The notes: generated from the sequence alone by a model not told the origin. 64,000 nucleotides of DNA from Cordia subcordata (GCA_028554755.1 JAPTOF010000003.1:29716001-29780000), one strand, 5' to 3'; counted from the stretch's first letter, positions 24,897 to 37,717 are shown. Numbers and translations: made by a program.

Positions 24897-26411
24897 AATT
24901 TCTCCTACAGATTCATTCAGAATTAACCTTTAAAAATCAACATTACTAGAAAATCAACTGTTCCTAATCAATTTAATGATCTGCCAGCATCCCATGTCAT
25001 CAGCTCATCAATTTAATTATTCCCGTCTAGAATAAACTATTCATGCAACTTTTAGGTTTGGTAACTAGTTGTACCTAAGGTTGTTGTGTCTGCTTCTGGA
25101 TGATGACTTCAACACTTGGTATGTATGTTCTACATTTTAAATCTACAAACGAACACACACATATGAACAAAGATTGCCGTATAATACTTTGCAACTATGT
25201 AAATTGTAATGATCAGATCCTCTGAAAGAGAAACTTTTTCAGGGAAAAAAAAAAAAAAGAATCTTGGGGAAAATGTGTTGCTTTCTCCTTCCTCCTCCGT
25301 CAACCAACCCATCGAAGCTTAATTTGGGCAGAGCAGTTGGGTGACGATTGTTGTGATTAAATGATCATATAATAGTTTGAATTTATGTTATGTCATTGTC
25401 ATATACATAATATTATAATTACGTTGATAACGGATTTGAAATATATATTGAGTGTGTTATTTTGCTACGTATCCGATTTTTAAACTCAGGTTTAGATATA
25501 TTAGTCGATTCCTTCTCAAGTAAAATCAAATTGGCATCATTAGATTTTGTCTTGGCAGCGATACGTGGATTAAAATGCATGGTATCGTGACGTTAAAAGA
25601 AAAAGTCTCTTCCCATGACTTAGCATGAGAGAGTCTATAGTATACGAAGGATCGTTACAACTAATTAGCTACCTCGCAATTATATCCAATTTCTTTAATA
25701 TATATATATATATATTTATTTATTGACTTTCTGTTTGGGAGGGGAGCTAAATTCCTAATGTTCAGTTGCTTTTGGCATAGAAAAACCCGCAAAAATTTCA
25801 AAGATACGGGCTTAGCTTACTCGTCGGTTAGTTAATTGATGGCTCCGTTTTGTTTGCCCCGGGAGAAAATATTTATAGAGAAAAATATTTTGTGAAAAAA
25901 TAATTTCTTTTACAGTTTTGTTGTTATGTTAAAAAGTATTTTGTAGTATTTGCTTGCTACACTTATAAGGAACATGCATTTGTTATTACAAACATATAAC
26001 TAAAATGAAATTAATTTTTTTAAAAAAAAATGGGGGGGGGGGGGGATGTTGGGGCCAGAGAAAGAGTTGTGCAAAAAATATCTCCATGCATCTTTTTGGT
26101 CAATTGAAAATATTACTCTCTGTTTCTAGCTAATATTTTTCTCTTGACTGATAAGTTTTTATGGTTGACTAATTTTTATTTTTACAAAAATACCAAAATA
26201 ATTTTTAGAAACGATTTTCAGATAAATATTTTTCTCTTAACCGATTAGCATTACATCATTCATTTGAAAACTCTTCATGTGATTGATATACACGAGAGAG
26301 ACAACTAGCTAACTCTTTCATTCAATTGGGGAAAATTGCTTTATGCATAGTGGTAAACTATGGCGACAATATAATAGAGTTGATGGTGTGTGACCTAAAG
26401 GTTAGGTTTCA

Positions 26412-26413
<2 letters not shown>

Positions 26414-26450
<37 letters not shown>
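26414..26450. repeat. (TTA)n microsatellite
   Basis: Twelve perfect TTA units. Confidence 0.95.
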
Positions 26451-28170
26451 CTCTTATAAGACATACAAATATATGTCTATATACAATATATTTCAAAATA
26501 GATCTAACTATTTTATGTGTGATAAGAATTTTATGTATTAACTAAGATGCCCATGTATTTTTAGTGCATAATTTATTAGGGGCAGTTCAATGTCAAGGTT
26601 CTTTAGTGCATTTTCTTCCAATAAAGGGTAAAAGCCATTTTCTCCTATGAGTTCTACACCAAAACGCAATCTCTTCAATGAGCTTTTATTTTTACCTACT
26701 TTTCGCCATAGCATAAGTTTTTCTAAACAATACCTTATGTTGAAATGAAATTTTATCATTTTATTTTTAGCTATTATTGAGCAATTTAATTTTAATTTAC
26801 TATATTTTTTCTTTTATTTTTATTTTATATTTTGGAGACATTAACTCATTGGAGAAACATTATACATTGAGCTAGGGAAAAAAATAAGATTAAACTCAAT
26901 TTGTTTAGCGTATATATGTATGTAAATAGATTGAATTTAAATTATCTCTACAACTTTGTGCATAACATGAATTTAAGCAGTTTTTACTTTCGTTTTGGAT
27001 GTTTGGAAAGTTAGCTAACTGTAAAAAGAAAAAAAAAATTATGTAGTAAGTTAGAAATAAATTTGATTCTATTTAAAATGTATATATTAGGAGAGAAATT
27101 TTGAAGTGAATTTAATTTTTTCTCTTATATTTTGTGTAATATGAATATTGCCTAATAAGCTATTTTTTTAAATCTTTTTCCTCATATTATGAAATTAAAT
27201 TTTATGTAATTTTTTATTTGATTAATAGACTCATTTATTAAATTATTTTGTGTATATATATGTGTGTGCGCGCGTGCTCATGTGATACAATGAGGTCCCC
27301 TGATGTCGTGTTTTTTCATGGAACGAAAAAAACTGAACTATTGTTTTCTTAAGATCTCCGCACGACAATGGTGTGGTGTGGAACCAGGAGCAATGGTTAG
27401 GTAACTGTTGAGACAACCAAGTTGAAGAATATCTGGAGTGGTGGGGAACATCATAAGAATATGTATATCATCCACTAATTATCTACTTGATCGTATATTG
27501 TATTGGTGAAAAAGGTAAAAAAGAAACTGCATTAAGTTAAATAAGAGGACATCATAATGTTGCAACCAAACACTTTATATCAAAATCATGATATTGTATG
27601 ATGTTATAGTCAGGATATATATACATATATGAAGCTCAGGGGAGTGGGCAAAACTTACATTGAGTTTTCTTTTCTAACTCTGTATAAACATGTGTGCAAA
27701 TATATATACCGTATAACTTTCCATTAAAATACATAATTTTATTTCAAAAAACGAGTAAATATTTCACTCTGTACAGTTTAATTTCTATTGGCAAAGTGTG
27801 TCAGTTCCTATTTATGTGTACGAAAAATATAGAAAGAGATATTCTGTAATTATGATCACGTGGAAAGAGCAAAACGGATGCAAAGTGTGCTTTTATTAGG
27901 GCTTGACATATATCACGGATGATACCATCTATCAATCACTTGCATTCGAAGAAAAATCATTTGAAGCATTGAAGATAATTAGGGTTTGGACCCCAGGTGA
28001 GCCGCATCAAGTGATGATCATCAACAATGTAATGCATGGGTCCTCAACTCCACATGATCATGAAATCTCCCTAGCTAGAGAATATGTCAATTGGGCCTAT
28101 GTATATGATGATTTCAATTTCTGAATGTCAACTGCGTTAAGAGTCAGCTGTGTGACAATGAACCAAGAAA

Positions 28171-28212
28171 GCACACACACACAATCACACACACACACAC
28201 ACTATGTGTGTG
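28171..28212. repeat. (CA)n/(GT)n microsatellite
   Basis: Two CA runs interrupted by AT, directly followed by TATGTGTGTGTG, so the tract can fold on itself. Confidence 0.9.
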
Positions 28213-28764
28213 TGCACTAACATGCATGTATGTGTGGTAGCTGCAGATAGGTGGTGTGTGAATATTAATAACTGGCAGTGACATTTTACTGACCCACAGG
28301 CCACATATAATAATTGACAGCCATGGTGATCATATTCTTGTTTTCAGGTTGCTTTCTCCGTCAGTTTCCACGCTGCATGAATTACATAGACACTGTCTTG
28401 TGGGGGCTGCTTGGTGAAAGCTCAAGAAAGCTTTAATGATGACCATTATATTGCTATCTCATCCTGCCTTTAATTTCAAATGGCTGCTACAGAAGATAAA
28501 AGAACTTAATTGCTAACCTTTCATGCTTTTTTGTTACTGTTAATTATGTATCTTGATTTTATTGTCTTCTCTCTTTATCCAACATAGACTCAATATTTTT
28601 AACAAAATATAGTATATAATTAAGAAGAGTTGTGTACAGTGTACTGTTTTCCTATATGGATATTTCCGAACAAATAGTACATTTCTTTACTTATTGGCAA
28701 AGAAATTTAAATTAAACACTTAGTTGAAAAACAAAATTCCAATAAAAATCGTTGACGAAAGTGT

Positions 28765-29307
28765 TAGGCCCTTGATCGCGGACCCCTGAGTTCACAAGTG
28801 AAATTGGTGTTGTATACATAACTAATAACTATTTATATTTCTAATCAACTCACTCAAGTAGTTATTAGTTGTACTTACAACACCATTCTCACTTGCAGGT
28901 CTAGGGGTCTGTGTTCGAGGGCGTGACAGAATAGTATTCAGAGCCAATTACTAACTGGATGAAGGAGCTAAGTACTATGCAAGATAAGGTGCTAAACCAA
29001 GTGTGCAGTAAGAACCACCTCTTGAGCCCGTAAGAGCCACTTCTAAAGTTCTACATTGCCTAGTCTTATGTCATTGTGATCGTGTGACCCTAAAGAAGAC
29101 GACAAGTTTTCAAGAGAAGGTGATTGTAATGTCACACATCAGTTTATGGGGTGATTTATGACTTATTTATAAGTGGATAGTGTGGAATATAACTAATAAC
29201 TTAAGTTGATTATTTTGGCTAGTTGTTAGAGGCCCAAGTAGTTATTAGTTACGTTTATAATACCAAACTTGCTCACGGGCTTAGAGATCTGGGCTCGGGA
29301 ACATGAC
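28765..29307 (+). mobile_element. TRIM-like short retroelement with a duplicated hairpin end
   Basis: A 73-74 bp direct repeat lies at 28855-28928 and 29235-29307 (both start CAAGTAGTTATTAGTT and contain CTTGC(A/T)C..GGGC/GTCT words). Right after the first copy is TAGTATTCAGAGCC (28932-28945), similar to the plant initiator-tRNA-Met primer site TGGTATCAGAGCC. Before the second repeat a purine-rich AAGAGAAGGTGA precedes TTGTAATGTCACACATC, an LTR-start-like sequence. In addition 28765-28834 is an inverted copy of 28855-28928, so the left end is a foldback of about 160 bp. No coding region. Confidence 0.55.
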
Positions 29308-29728
29308 TTAAAGTATGTGGAATAACTTAAATGGCTATAAATCAACTAGAAATGTCGAGAAAAATAATCCATTCTATAGCCCTTCTTTTTTTCTTTTCTT
29401 CTGTTCTCCTATTCCATAAACAAATTAAAATAATAGAAAAGACAATCTGTATCAAGTCTTAAGAAAATCAAATCAAAACCCTCTCCTAACTAATATTTAT
29501 TCTAACAAATTAAATCTTTTGAATAAAATAAATATTTAGAATATTAGAAGAAAACCTTAATTAAGAAATGATCCAAATCCAAGAAAACCACCACAAGATT
29601 AAATTTAGCTATAACAGTACCATATTATCAACTCCTTTTTCGGTCTTAAAAGTTGAGTATGGATGGTAACTAATATGACAAATATCTAAAACCAACTTCA
29701 AGTTTATATAGACAATATTCTCGAGCGC

Positions 29729-29890
29729 TTTTTTTTTTTTTTTCCATTAAAGGAGCAACCAGACCTGTCGCTATATCTTTAGCAAGAAAGATACGGTTAC
29801 ATAATTATAGAAATCATTATCGAGCTTTAATTTATTAAGGGATCGAATAACCCTGTCGCTATCTCTTTAATTAGCAAGAAAGATTGTCTA
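29729..29890 (-). mobile_element. Retroposon 3' tail (poly(T) on plus strand) with internal tandem repeat
   Basis: T15 at 29729-29743, then two related segments 88 bp apart, each containing CCTGTCGCTAT and TAGCAAGAAAGAT (29764-29792 and 29852-29885). On the minus strand this reads as a LINE-type 3' end finishing ...TTTAATGG plus poly(A). Truncated; far boundary not defined. Confidence 0.5.
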
Positions 29891-31108
29891 AGAGGTTAGT
29901 TTTATTGCAAAAGGAATATATCATTGTTTAGGTCTACAAGATAAGGTTCATCAAATGAGCATAACCTTAATATTCCTTTATGATGAGAAACTCACTCTAG
30001 GTATAACTATATTCTACCACAAAGCCACAAATCCATGCATATCTAATGACATGTTCAAATATATACTTCAAATTAATTAAAAAAAATAATCAAAAAGTAT
30101 TTTTATAAAAATTAACTTAGATCGATGGCCCTGAATTATCTATATCGTATTCTCATGATGTGTGTTTGTTGTTTTCTTTTGGAATAGTGGAGAGATGCTA
30201 GGGCCCTAAGGTACTCTTGGAAAGTCTTCATCATGTCTTTCATTTACATGACCTTTGATTTGTTTGATAAATGCCAAAATGTAGGGACTGCGCGTTATTA
30301 TGGATGGCTTTGCTCTTAATTTTACCCTTCGATTTAATATGTCCACCACTCATATTTTCCACCCTCAACAAATTTCGTTCATGGAAAAAAGTCAGCTGCC
30401 AGAAGGAATATAAGAACGTAAAAATACAAATATAAGAAAACAGAAAATTCTGGCAGATATAATTATTAGACCTCGAGTGGACTTGATCACTCTCCCCATC
30501 CACGCATCTTCGGTTGCTTTTCGTTGAGCTTTCTTTTCCAGCTTGTTGAGTTAAGATATAGTTAAATGAAAATATTAAAAGATGCGTATAACTATTAGTC
30601 AAAATTGACAAAAAGAAACGAAAACAAAATATTATTAGTCAAAAAAGTCACTAATATCTCTCTCACCCCCTCATCAATCACCAACGTTTGTTCCCTAATA
30701 TTCCAATTATAATATGTGATTGAAGATTTGGACGGTATCCCACTTTTTGAATAGTAATTTGGATCCATATGGACTTGGCATTTCTCATAATTTTTTAGGG
30801 CTTTTGGATGATTAGGTTAGCCATCACTATGATGGAATAATTAGCACCATTGATGTTGTGTTGCAAACTTGATTTCGAGCCACATGCTGCTTTTAACACA
30901 TATTTAAGAATTAATGCATTAGGTAAAAAGGGGTCCCCCTATTATTCGGAATCCTACCATATATCCCTATTTTCACGTGATCATCGCCAAATTAATTTTG
31001 AAAACATAGAGTTACTCGATAAGAGCCTCTAATTTCCTTTATCCCTATGGAATTGCCACCAGGAAATTTGCGGTTTAAAACCTCAATTAATATCTAGTTT
31101 AGGCAGTG

Positions 31109-31144
<36 letters not shown>

Positions 31145-31693
31145 GTATTTTAGAGTGGTCGGACTTATTTTAAGATCTATTATTACTGACTATATATCTT
31201 ATTGTGCATTATTACAACATATTATTTTGTCTGAACTTGCAACCCATTTATGTACTAATTATTCAAAAAACATGTAATTTGTTCCCATCTGAGTAAGCAG
31301 CGAAAGTATACGTCTAATTTGCTCCCTTATTTGAAAATTGAAATGCCAATAAAAGGTAACAAATTCAAATTAACCAATTAAGAACAAAATGATACATATT
31401 AAGATGCATCACTAAACGGGCTATTAGTGAAAAAATAATATCTTTCAAGTCTATCACGGAACTGCACTAGAAATAAACAATTAAGCAGGAGAGAAGCTCT
31501 CTCTTTTTTCTTTTTTGAAAGTTGATCTCAGGTCTACCATCATTAATCATTCACGAGGCATATACAAGAGAAAAAAGAAGCTCACTTGACAGAGAAAAGA
31601 GAAAGCCATACATATATGAAAATGGTGAGAAATTCCCATAGAATTAATTTGAAGCATGGTCATTTTTTAATATAAAAGTGGTGGGAAAAGAGA
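29891..31693. other. Gene-free spacer
   Basis: AT-rich; includes the (AT)n tract at 31110-31140 and a CT-rich stretch near 31495-31515. No supported gene. Confidence 0.35.
31110..31140. repeat. (AT)n microsatellite
   Basis: Fifteen perfect AT units. Confidence 0.95.
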
Positions 31694-31837
31694 ATGTATA
31701 GTGGCATGGGACGAGGATGTGGGGTTGATACACACAAGACGACAATGATGAATGTTACGAGGAACAGATTCAAATGGGTTGTTGAGACCATCTTCTTTAT
31801 GATCTTCTTTGTGTTTATCTATTACATAAGATATTAA
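31694..31837 (+). CDS. Candidate 47-residue membrane peptide
   Basis: Short ORF: 25 polar residues (MYSGMGRGCGVDTHK, then TTMMNVTRNR) followed by FKWVVETIFFMIFFVFIYYI and a basic/aromatic end. The C-terminal 18-20 residues would make a good tail anchor. I do not recognise the family. In its favour: a clean basic-then-hydrophobic design and a slightly higher GC content than the surroundings. Against it: length, no known homolog, and position in a transposon-rich spacer. Could be chance. Confidence 0.25.
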   Translation: MYSGMGRGCGVDTHKTTMMNVTRNRFKWVVETIFFMIFFVFIYYIRY

Positions 31838-32067
31838 CGAATATTAATTAGTGTATGATCTTGCCTCAAAGTTTGCAAAAGGGCTTCTATTTGGGTCCCG
31901 CAAAGGATCTTCTCTTGGTGAGTTCCACCTAAGTAGCTAGCTTAGCTCTCCCCCGGGTCTTCAAATTTGAATCAGCAGTCTCCAAAGCACCTGCCTTTTG
32001 TACTTGTTTAAAACAATGAGAAAAACTGGATCATCATTGCATTAGAATGTGATTGCTTTAGTCTTTT

Positions 32068-32455
32068 TTGGAAGGACCACTACTAATTAACTTCAAGCAG
32101 ATTTCAACACTGCAATTCCTACTCAAAAAAGTCTATTTTAATACCCATTTGAATATACTATTGATGAAAGAATTAGTTTATAAATGTCTAAGTAGTGTTC
32201 TACAGCCAATCACAGCTGAATGTAGAAGGATTATGAATAAACATTTAGAGTTCACCTTAAAACATGTATATAGAGAAAGCAACATGCAAATTAGTTATCT
32301 AATTTTGGTCTGTAGTTGTCGATTGGGGTATATGTTATCGAGGAACCGCCCCACCAGCTTAAGACTTTGCTCGGGGACGATATGAGAGGAGTTTCTTTTT
32401 TACGTTTAATACCTGTGTAATTTGGCTTAACCTCTCACACAAAAAAAAAAAAAAA
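32068..32455 (+). pseudogene. Remnant of a LINE/RNase H-type retroelement 3' end
   Basis: The frame 32080-32350 includes ELVYKCLSS, then ITAECRRIMNKHLEFTLKHV and YRESN. This is the motif order of the plant reverse-transcriptase-like RNase H (RVT_3) domain that ends many LINE ORFs, where YRE.N is followed by AD.LA; here that part has decayed to MQISYL. A stop follows at 32385 and a poly(A) of 17 at about 32439-32455 ends the unit. Upstream parts are missing. Broken, not functional. Confidence 0.6.
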
Positions 32456-35400
32456 GATTCTAAGTTCAAATTTGATGACTTGCTAGTTGCTACTAATATT
32501 ACTGGATCAATAATCCATTTAAAATTTAAGTTGAACGTGCTGCTATACTACGCAAGACTTATAAATCTTAAGATGGATTTCATGTACGTGATCCTGCTTA
32601 CAATGATTTCTTTAGCATTAATTGAAAAAAAAAAAGAGCTAATTTGTGAGTCTAATTAAGATTCTTAGTTTTGGTCCCATTGAGTAATAAAAAGAAATTG
32701 GTGAGATTATAGACGGTTGATCTTGATTATCATGGGTGGTGATGGTGGCGTGATTCAATTAGATAGCAAGGCTGTTACACTTGGAATTTTCTGATACGCG
32801 CAACATGGATTTCCAAGTTGGCAGCTCAGCTTTTGCAACCCTTCATCAGGTACAAACCCATTTTAAGCTTTATTGCTGAAAGATCAGCACAACGTTCACA
32901 AATTAAATTCAATACATTAAAAGGGGAGAAACAATCCATATGCTTAGTACAATTACACAGGCTGTGTATCACTGAAAAACTACGACATATCTGCCTAAAG
33001 GAGTTACATGTATATTTATTTCCAGTTTGTCTTGTATGATTATTATTATTATTATTATTTGATTTACTAAATGATATTTCTCGAGCAAGCGAAGACAAAA
33101 AGACACAAAATAAAACAAGAAATATCTGAAAAATAAAAAAAAGGAAAACACATAAAATATTAGTAAGTCTACATTATGTACAGAGATCAAATGAAACTAA
33201 TGAAATGGTTTAAAATGATTAATTTAACTTATTATTTCAACATGCATTAGAGGCAAAGAAGTATTTAGTAAAACGAACCTGGTTTTTGTTTTAATTCTTT
33301 TGTTTTTTGGTTCATTTTCCCTAGTCCTTTTATATATATATATATATATACAACGGCGGGAAAGCAATCAAAAATTGATTATTGTCATGAAATGTCATTA
33401 AAATTAAACTATTTTGATATTAATAAATAAATATGAATTCTACCTATCACTTGAGTGATATTTAACTTTTCTTATTTTGTACAATAATAGGTAAAAATAA
33501 CAACAGTGAACCATTGACATTTTGTATCCAAAACAATCGCGCTACCATGACATAATTCTTATTATATAGATTATACAAGAAGGTAATTATATACATAAAT
33601 TATAATTCATATATAAGGAAATTATATACATAAATTAACTATTACCCTTCTTTGACTTTTTACGATAAAATAATTTAATGAATATTTTATGACCTTTCAG
33701 CTATTCGAGAAAGACCAAAACATTTGACCAACATTTAGGTTCCCGCATTAATATGACAAAAGAAACATCAATACTCATTCACGGACGGATAATTGAGTAT
33801 CTTTGCCTGGTCTTTTTGAACAAATTCAGGCACGTAAATTTAATTCCAGATGATGAGAAGGCATACATTAATGTGCATGCATGATCATAGTTAACGAGTA
33901 CAGTCATGCTGCCGTGCTATACTTCATCATTTTTTCTTAAAAGATTAGGTGAAAAAATAAAAATAAAAATAAAGACACACAAAATGAGTAATTAATGTCC
34001 ACATTTACATACGCGGATCAAAGAAAATCACAATAATTCAGAAATCACAATTATTCACACAATTTTCTGATATCATCGAAAGATTATATATGCGCAATTC
34101 TTGGATTAGTTTAAAATAAATAACTTTAATTTAAGGAATGTGTTTTGTATTGAATTTAGAGAATGTGTTTTGTATTGAATAAGATCATCATTAACGTAAA
34201 CACGTATTATGACAGGCAAAAATCGTTGTTAGAAACTCATTCGAATTTTATAGAGATCATATCAAATAACTTGATCGATCAGATCGAAGCTTATACAAAT
34301 GGCGGTGCAAATCGAAAATCAGCCGGCATCACATTCCGGCATTTATATGACCAAAAAAACCATCAATATTCGGTGGCGAAGACACGTTATAGAGAAGGGG
34401 GCAATTGGCTCCCATATTTTTGTCAAAAAAAAAAAAAAAATAGTATTAAAAGATAAGTTAAAGGATCAAAACCTGAATTTGCCCCTCCTTTTTTTCTTTC
34501 TTTTGTCTAATATATTAGGCTAGTTTTATCTTTTTAACATTATAAAAGATTTCTTACTTGAATCTTATTTGCTACAAAAATCCGAATGTCTCATTTATCC
34601 TAAAGGAAAAATCAGAATATATCTTCTCTTTCGCTCCAATTTGAAATCATGCACCAACAAATATGAGCTCTTTTTTTTCTTTCTTTTTTCACTTTCATTT
34701 TTTCTTTTGTTGTTGTTCTATTATTTGGGATTTTTGGTGTTGGAAGAGTTTGGAGAAGCATAAAAGTAAAATTATAATCTTTTTAACATTCTATGTTAGT
34801 TTGAGAATTGAGATGTACTTTGATGACTTACCGTGAAAATTTTTCAAGTTTATATAGAGTGTAGTTAACGATGAAAATCAGATTTGTTAGTTTTTCATGG
34901 TAACTAGTTTGAATACATTGCTTATTTATTTAGAATATTTCATAATATATGAATTGGTTTATAAAAGTTATAATTTACCCCCTTAATTTGAATTTTTTAC
35001 TTTGTCACTCTCAACATTCATTCACGGATAGATAATTGAATATCGTTGTCTGGGATCAAGTTCATGCATGTACATTTAATTCAATATTTTTTTTTGGTAG
35101 AAGGGGAGGTACTTCTCTCAGGAGTTTCATTACCACAAAATAAAACTAGAAGAAGAGGGGGGCAAAACTTGACCCTCTAGTCTAGTAACAGACATGATAT
35201 ATAAACATGCAAGCATGATATAATATAATAGCTCTTAGTACAGTCTGATCATTCTTCATTGTTTTTTCCCTTATTTGGTTCAAACCGCAATACGTACTTC
35301 TTTATAGGAATGATATTCCATAATGCACTGAAAATACCTGCGCTCCTACTTTTCCTAAAATTTCTTTGATTGAAATTATCGAGAGAAGAGAAACGTTGGA

Positions 35401-36634
35401 AATTTCTTATCCATAATGTTTATCGGTAATCGTTTGGCAAAGAACTTGATATTATGTAGGAATACATAAAGATGTTCATCAGACGTTGCCAAATTTTAGT
35501 TACAAGAAAATACTCATCAAATTTATATATAACATGAGATTCAATAATCAGTCCCTTATCTTTTATCTCTTTGTGGATGGAAGAACAGAAAGGAAATTGA
35601 TTAAACTGCTGCAGAAAGTTGGTGGATGACTAAAAATATGTTTTGTGTACGCAGATATTTACTAGAAGACAGAAGAGGACATCAAATGCGTTGCTCTAAA
35701 ACCACCGTTGATCACAAGAGAAATTTAATCAAGGGTAGGACCATGGTGGGGTGACCAGTGATGAAGGTTTTTATTATTACTGCATGTTCTGTGAAATGAA
35801 CTACCGCTCATGCCTTATTGATGGTTCTTTTTCGTATATAAAAATTGAATTCTTAATCCTTAGGTATGTAAGCATGCATTTAATGCAACATTTTTTGTGG
35901 ATCACTTACTAGCGTTGCATTATGATGTAAATCTAGAATTGGCCATGCAATTATAGATAAATAATTTAAATGATTATTTTTCTTTCCTAAAAGAATGAAG
36001 AAGACATATATGTCCTCCATCTGTTCTCTGTAAGTGAATTATTACATGCATCTTTAGATTTCAAAATGAGTTAAACAGGAAGAATTCGTGAGGGAAAGAA
36101 TTTGAAAGGAAAGAAAAAAAAGAAAAGAAAAAACTCATCAAGAAAGAAAAATGAATGGAAACTTCTTGTTCAAATTGCACAAAATCATAACATAGAATAT
36201 TATCAAAATTTTTGGTATTTATCAATTAAGGGATTTGCCTCTTCCTTAACCTTCTCCCTTGACATTTTCTTTTCGAAACAAATGAGGGGGAAAAAAAAAA
36301 AAAGGAGTCTCAATCTGTTCTCTCTTTGCTTCTATATTTCCCAAAACGAAAGAAAAGCTCTTAAAAAGGAAAGAGAACTTCACTCCTCCCAAACTTTTGT
36401 TAAACATATGCGTATTTTAAGATAAATTTTAAAAAATTAATTTAATTTATAAAAAAGTATCTGCAAATGAATATTAAATAAAATATTCTAATTCTTGCTA
36501 AACAATATCTTAAATCTGCATCTATCTATGTATACACCTTTTTTGTATCTCATCCCAAGCCTAATCTCTCACCCTTTATAATATTCGAACTTAAGATAGG
36601 GGAGCTCTTCTATTTATTTGGACTAACATTGTTC
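32456..36634. other. Gene-free AT-rich spacer
   Basis: Includes a TTA run at 33040-33060, a TA run at 33331-33350, A16 at 34426-34441, and at 35090-35190 a T run followed by sequence resembling another short retroposon tail (ACTTCTCTCAGGAG). No supported gene. Confidence 0.35.
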
Positions 36635-36776
36635 ATAGAAAAAACTTTTAGGTTTAGAATAAAAATTTATAGGTCTAAAATAAACATTTGTAGTAATTTT
36701 TAGAAAAATTTATAACATTAGTCCATAAAAAATTTGTAAGTCTAAAAATAAAAATTTATCAGTCCATAAAATATAT

Positions 36777-37717
36777 TTGGGTGAATTACTCAACTTCCCT
36801 CTGTGGTTTGACTAATATGCACAATAATACCTTGTGGTTAGGAAATTAGCTAAGTCACCTCCTGTAATGAGGGTGCACATAGACCCCCTCCGTTAATTTT
36901 TTTCATCCAAAATAATGTCTTTTGACATGCAGGCGCGACTAGTGCGATTTTGCTTTATTTTTTCCATAATAAATGCATTAAATAAGTTTTTCTACCCTTA
37001 ATTATTTGTTTAAAAAATAAAAAATACCAATTAAATTAAATAAAGAGAAAGAAAAAAAAATCCACCACCCCCCACCCCGCCAACTCCAGCCACCCTCGCA
37101 CGCCCGGGAACCCCCATCCCCGTCCCCCCCACCCCCCCCCAGCGACGCCTACCCCAATCCCCACCACCCCCCGACGACCCCCACCCTCGTCCTCACCGCA
37201 CCCGGCCACCCCCACCCCAACCCTTCTTCCTCACCACATCGCAGCCCCCAACCCCAGCTACCCCACCCCCGCAGCCCCGCCCCAGTCACCTCTGCCCCCG
37301 GCTACCCCCACCCCCGTCGCCCCCACTCCTGCAGCCCCCACCCCCCATCCCTCATTTTTCTTTTTTTTTTTGTATTTTTCTAATTTAATTTTTTATTTTT
37401 AAATAAAATAAAGGTAGAATAGATATTTTATTTAATAAGTTAGGGACAAAATGGACTTTTTAAGACTTTTTTAAATTTAATTTTTTTATTTTTATTTTTA
37501 AAATTAAATGAAGGTAAAATAGATTTTTTTATTATATTAGACAAGGGCAAAAATGACATTTTACTAAAATCCGTTAAAAAGTTAACGGCAGTTAGCTTTT
37601 AGGGGGCGTGTGCACTATTGTTGAAACCATAGGGGGTCAAGTAACTAATTTATAAAATACAAGAGAATGCTGTGAATATTAATCAAATCATAAAAGGGAG
37701 TTGAGTAATTCACCCAA
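36777..37717. mobile_element. Inverted-repeat element (941 bp) with C-rich core, MULE-like
   Basis: Both ends read TTGGGTGAATTACTCAACT inward; similarity of the inverted ends continues for well over 100 bp (TTTGACTAATATGCACA against TTTGATTAATATTCACA; CCGTTAATTTTTT against CCGTTAACTTTTT). Long inverted ends and no transposase are typical of non-autonomous Mutator-like elements. Flanks are both AT-only (ATATAT, TATAT), so the duplication length cannot be read. Confidence 0.7.
37058..37350. repeat. Strand-asymmetric C-rich tract (G-quadruplex-capable on minus strand)
   Basis: About 290 bp made almost only of CCACC, CCCC, CCAGC and similar words, with C runs up to 9-10 at 37122-37139. Very little G on the plus strand. 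The minus strand has many G3-G9 runs a few bases apart. It forms the centre of the inverted-repeat element. Confidence 0.9.

Larger units (their letters stand above)
24910..28764. other. Gene-free AT-rich spacer
   Basis: Contains simple repeats listed separately, a G11 run at about 26035-26045, and nothing that codes convincingly. The 73-codon ORF at 27903-28124 has no family features. Confidence 0.4.

Noticed and set aside
27903..28124. 73-codon ORF
   Set aside because: Reads like protein in composition but no motif, no splice context and no family; not enough to call.
28360..28440. miR396-like words (TTTCCACGCTGCATGAATTA and GCTCAAGAAAGCTTT)
   Set aside because: The two segments do not pair into a miRNA hairpin and neither matches the mature miR396 sequence closely.
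35090..35190. T-run-led segment resembling another LINE tail
   Set aside because: Ends and target duplication could not be defined; mentioned only in the spacer note.
37058..37350. Proline-rich ORF in the C-rich tract (extensin-like)
   Set aside because: Composition alone produces proline; no signal peptide, no SPPPP periodicity, and it sits inside an inverted-repeat element.
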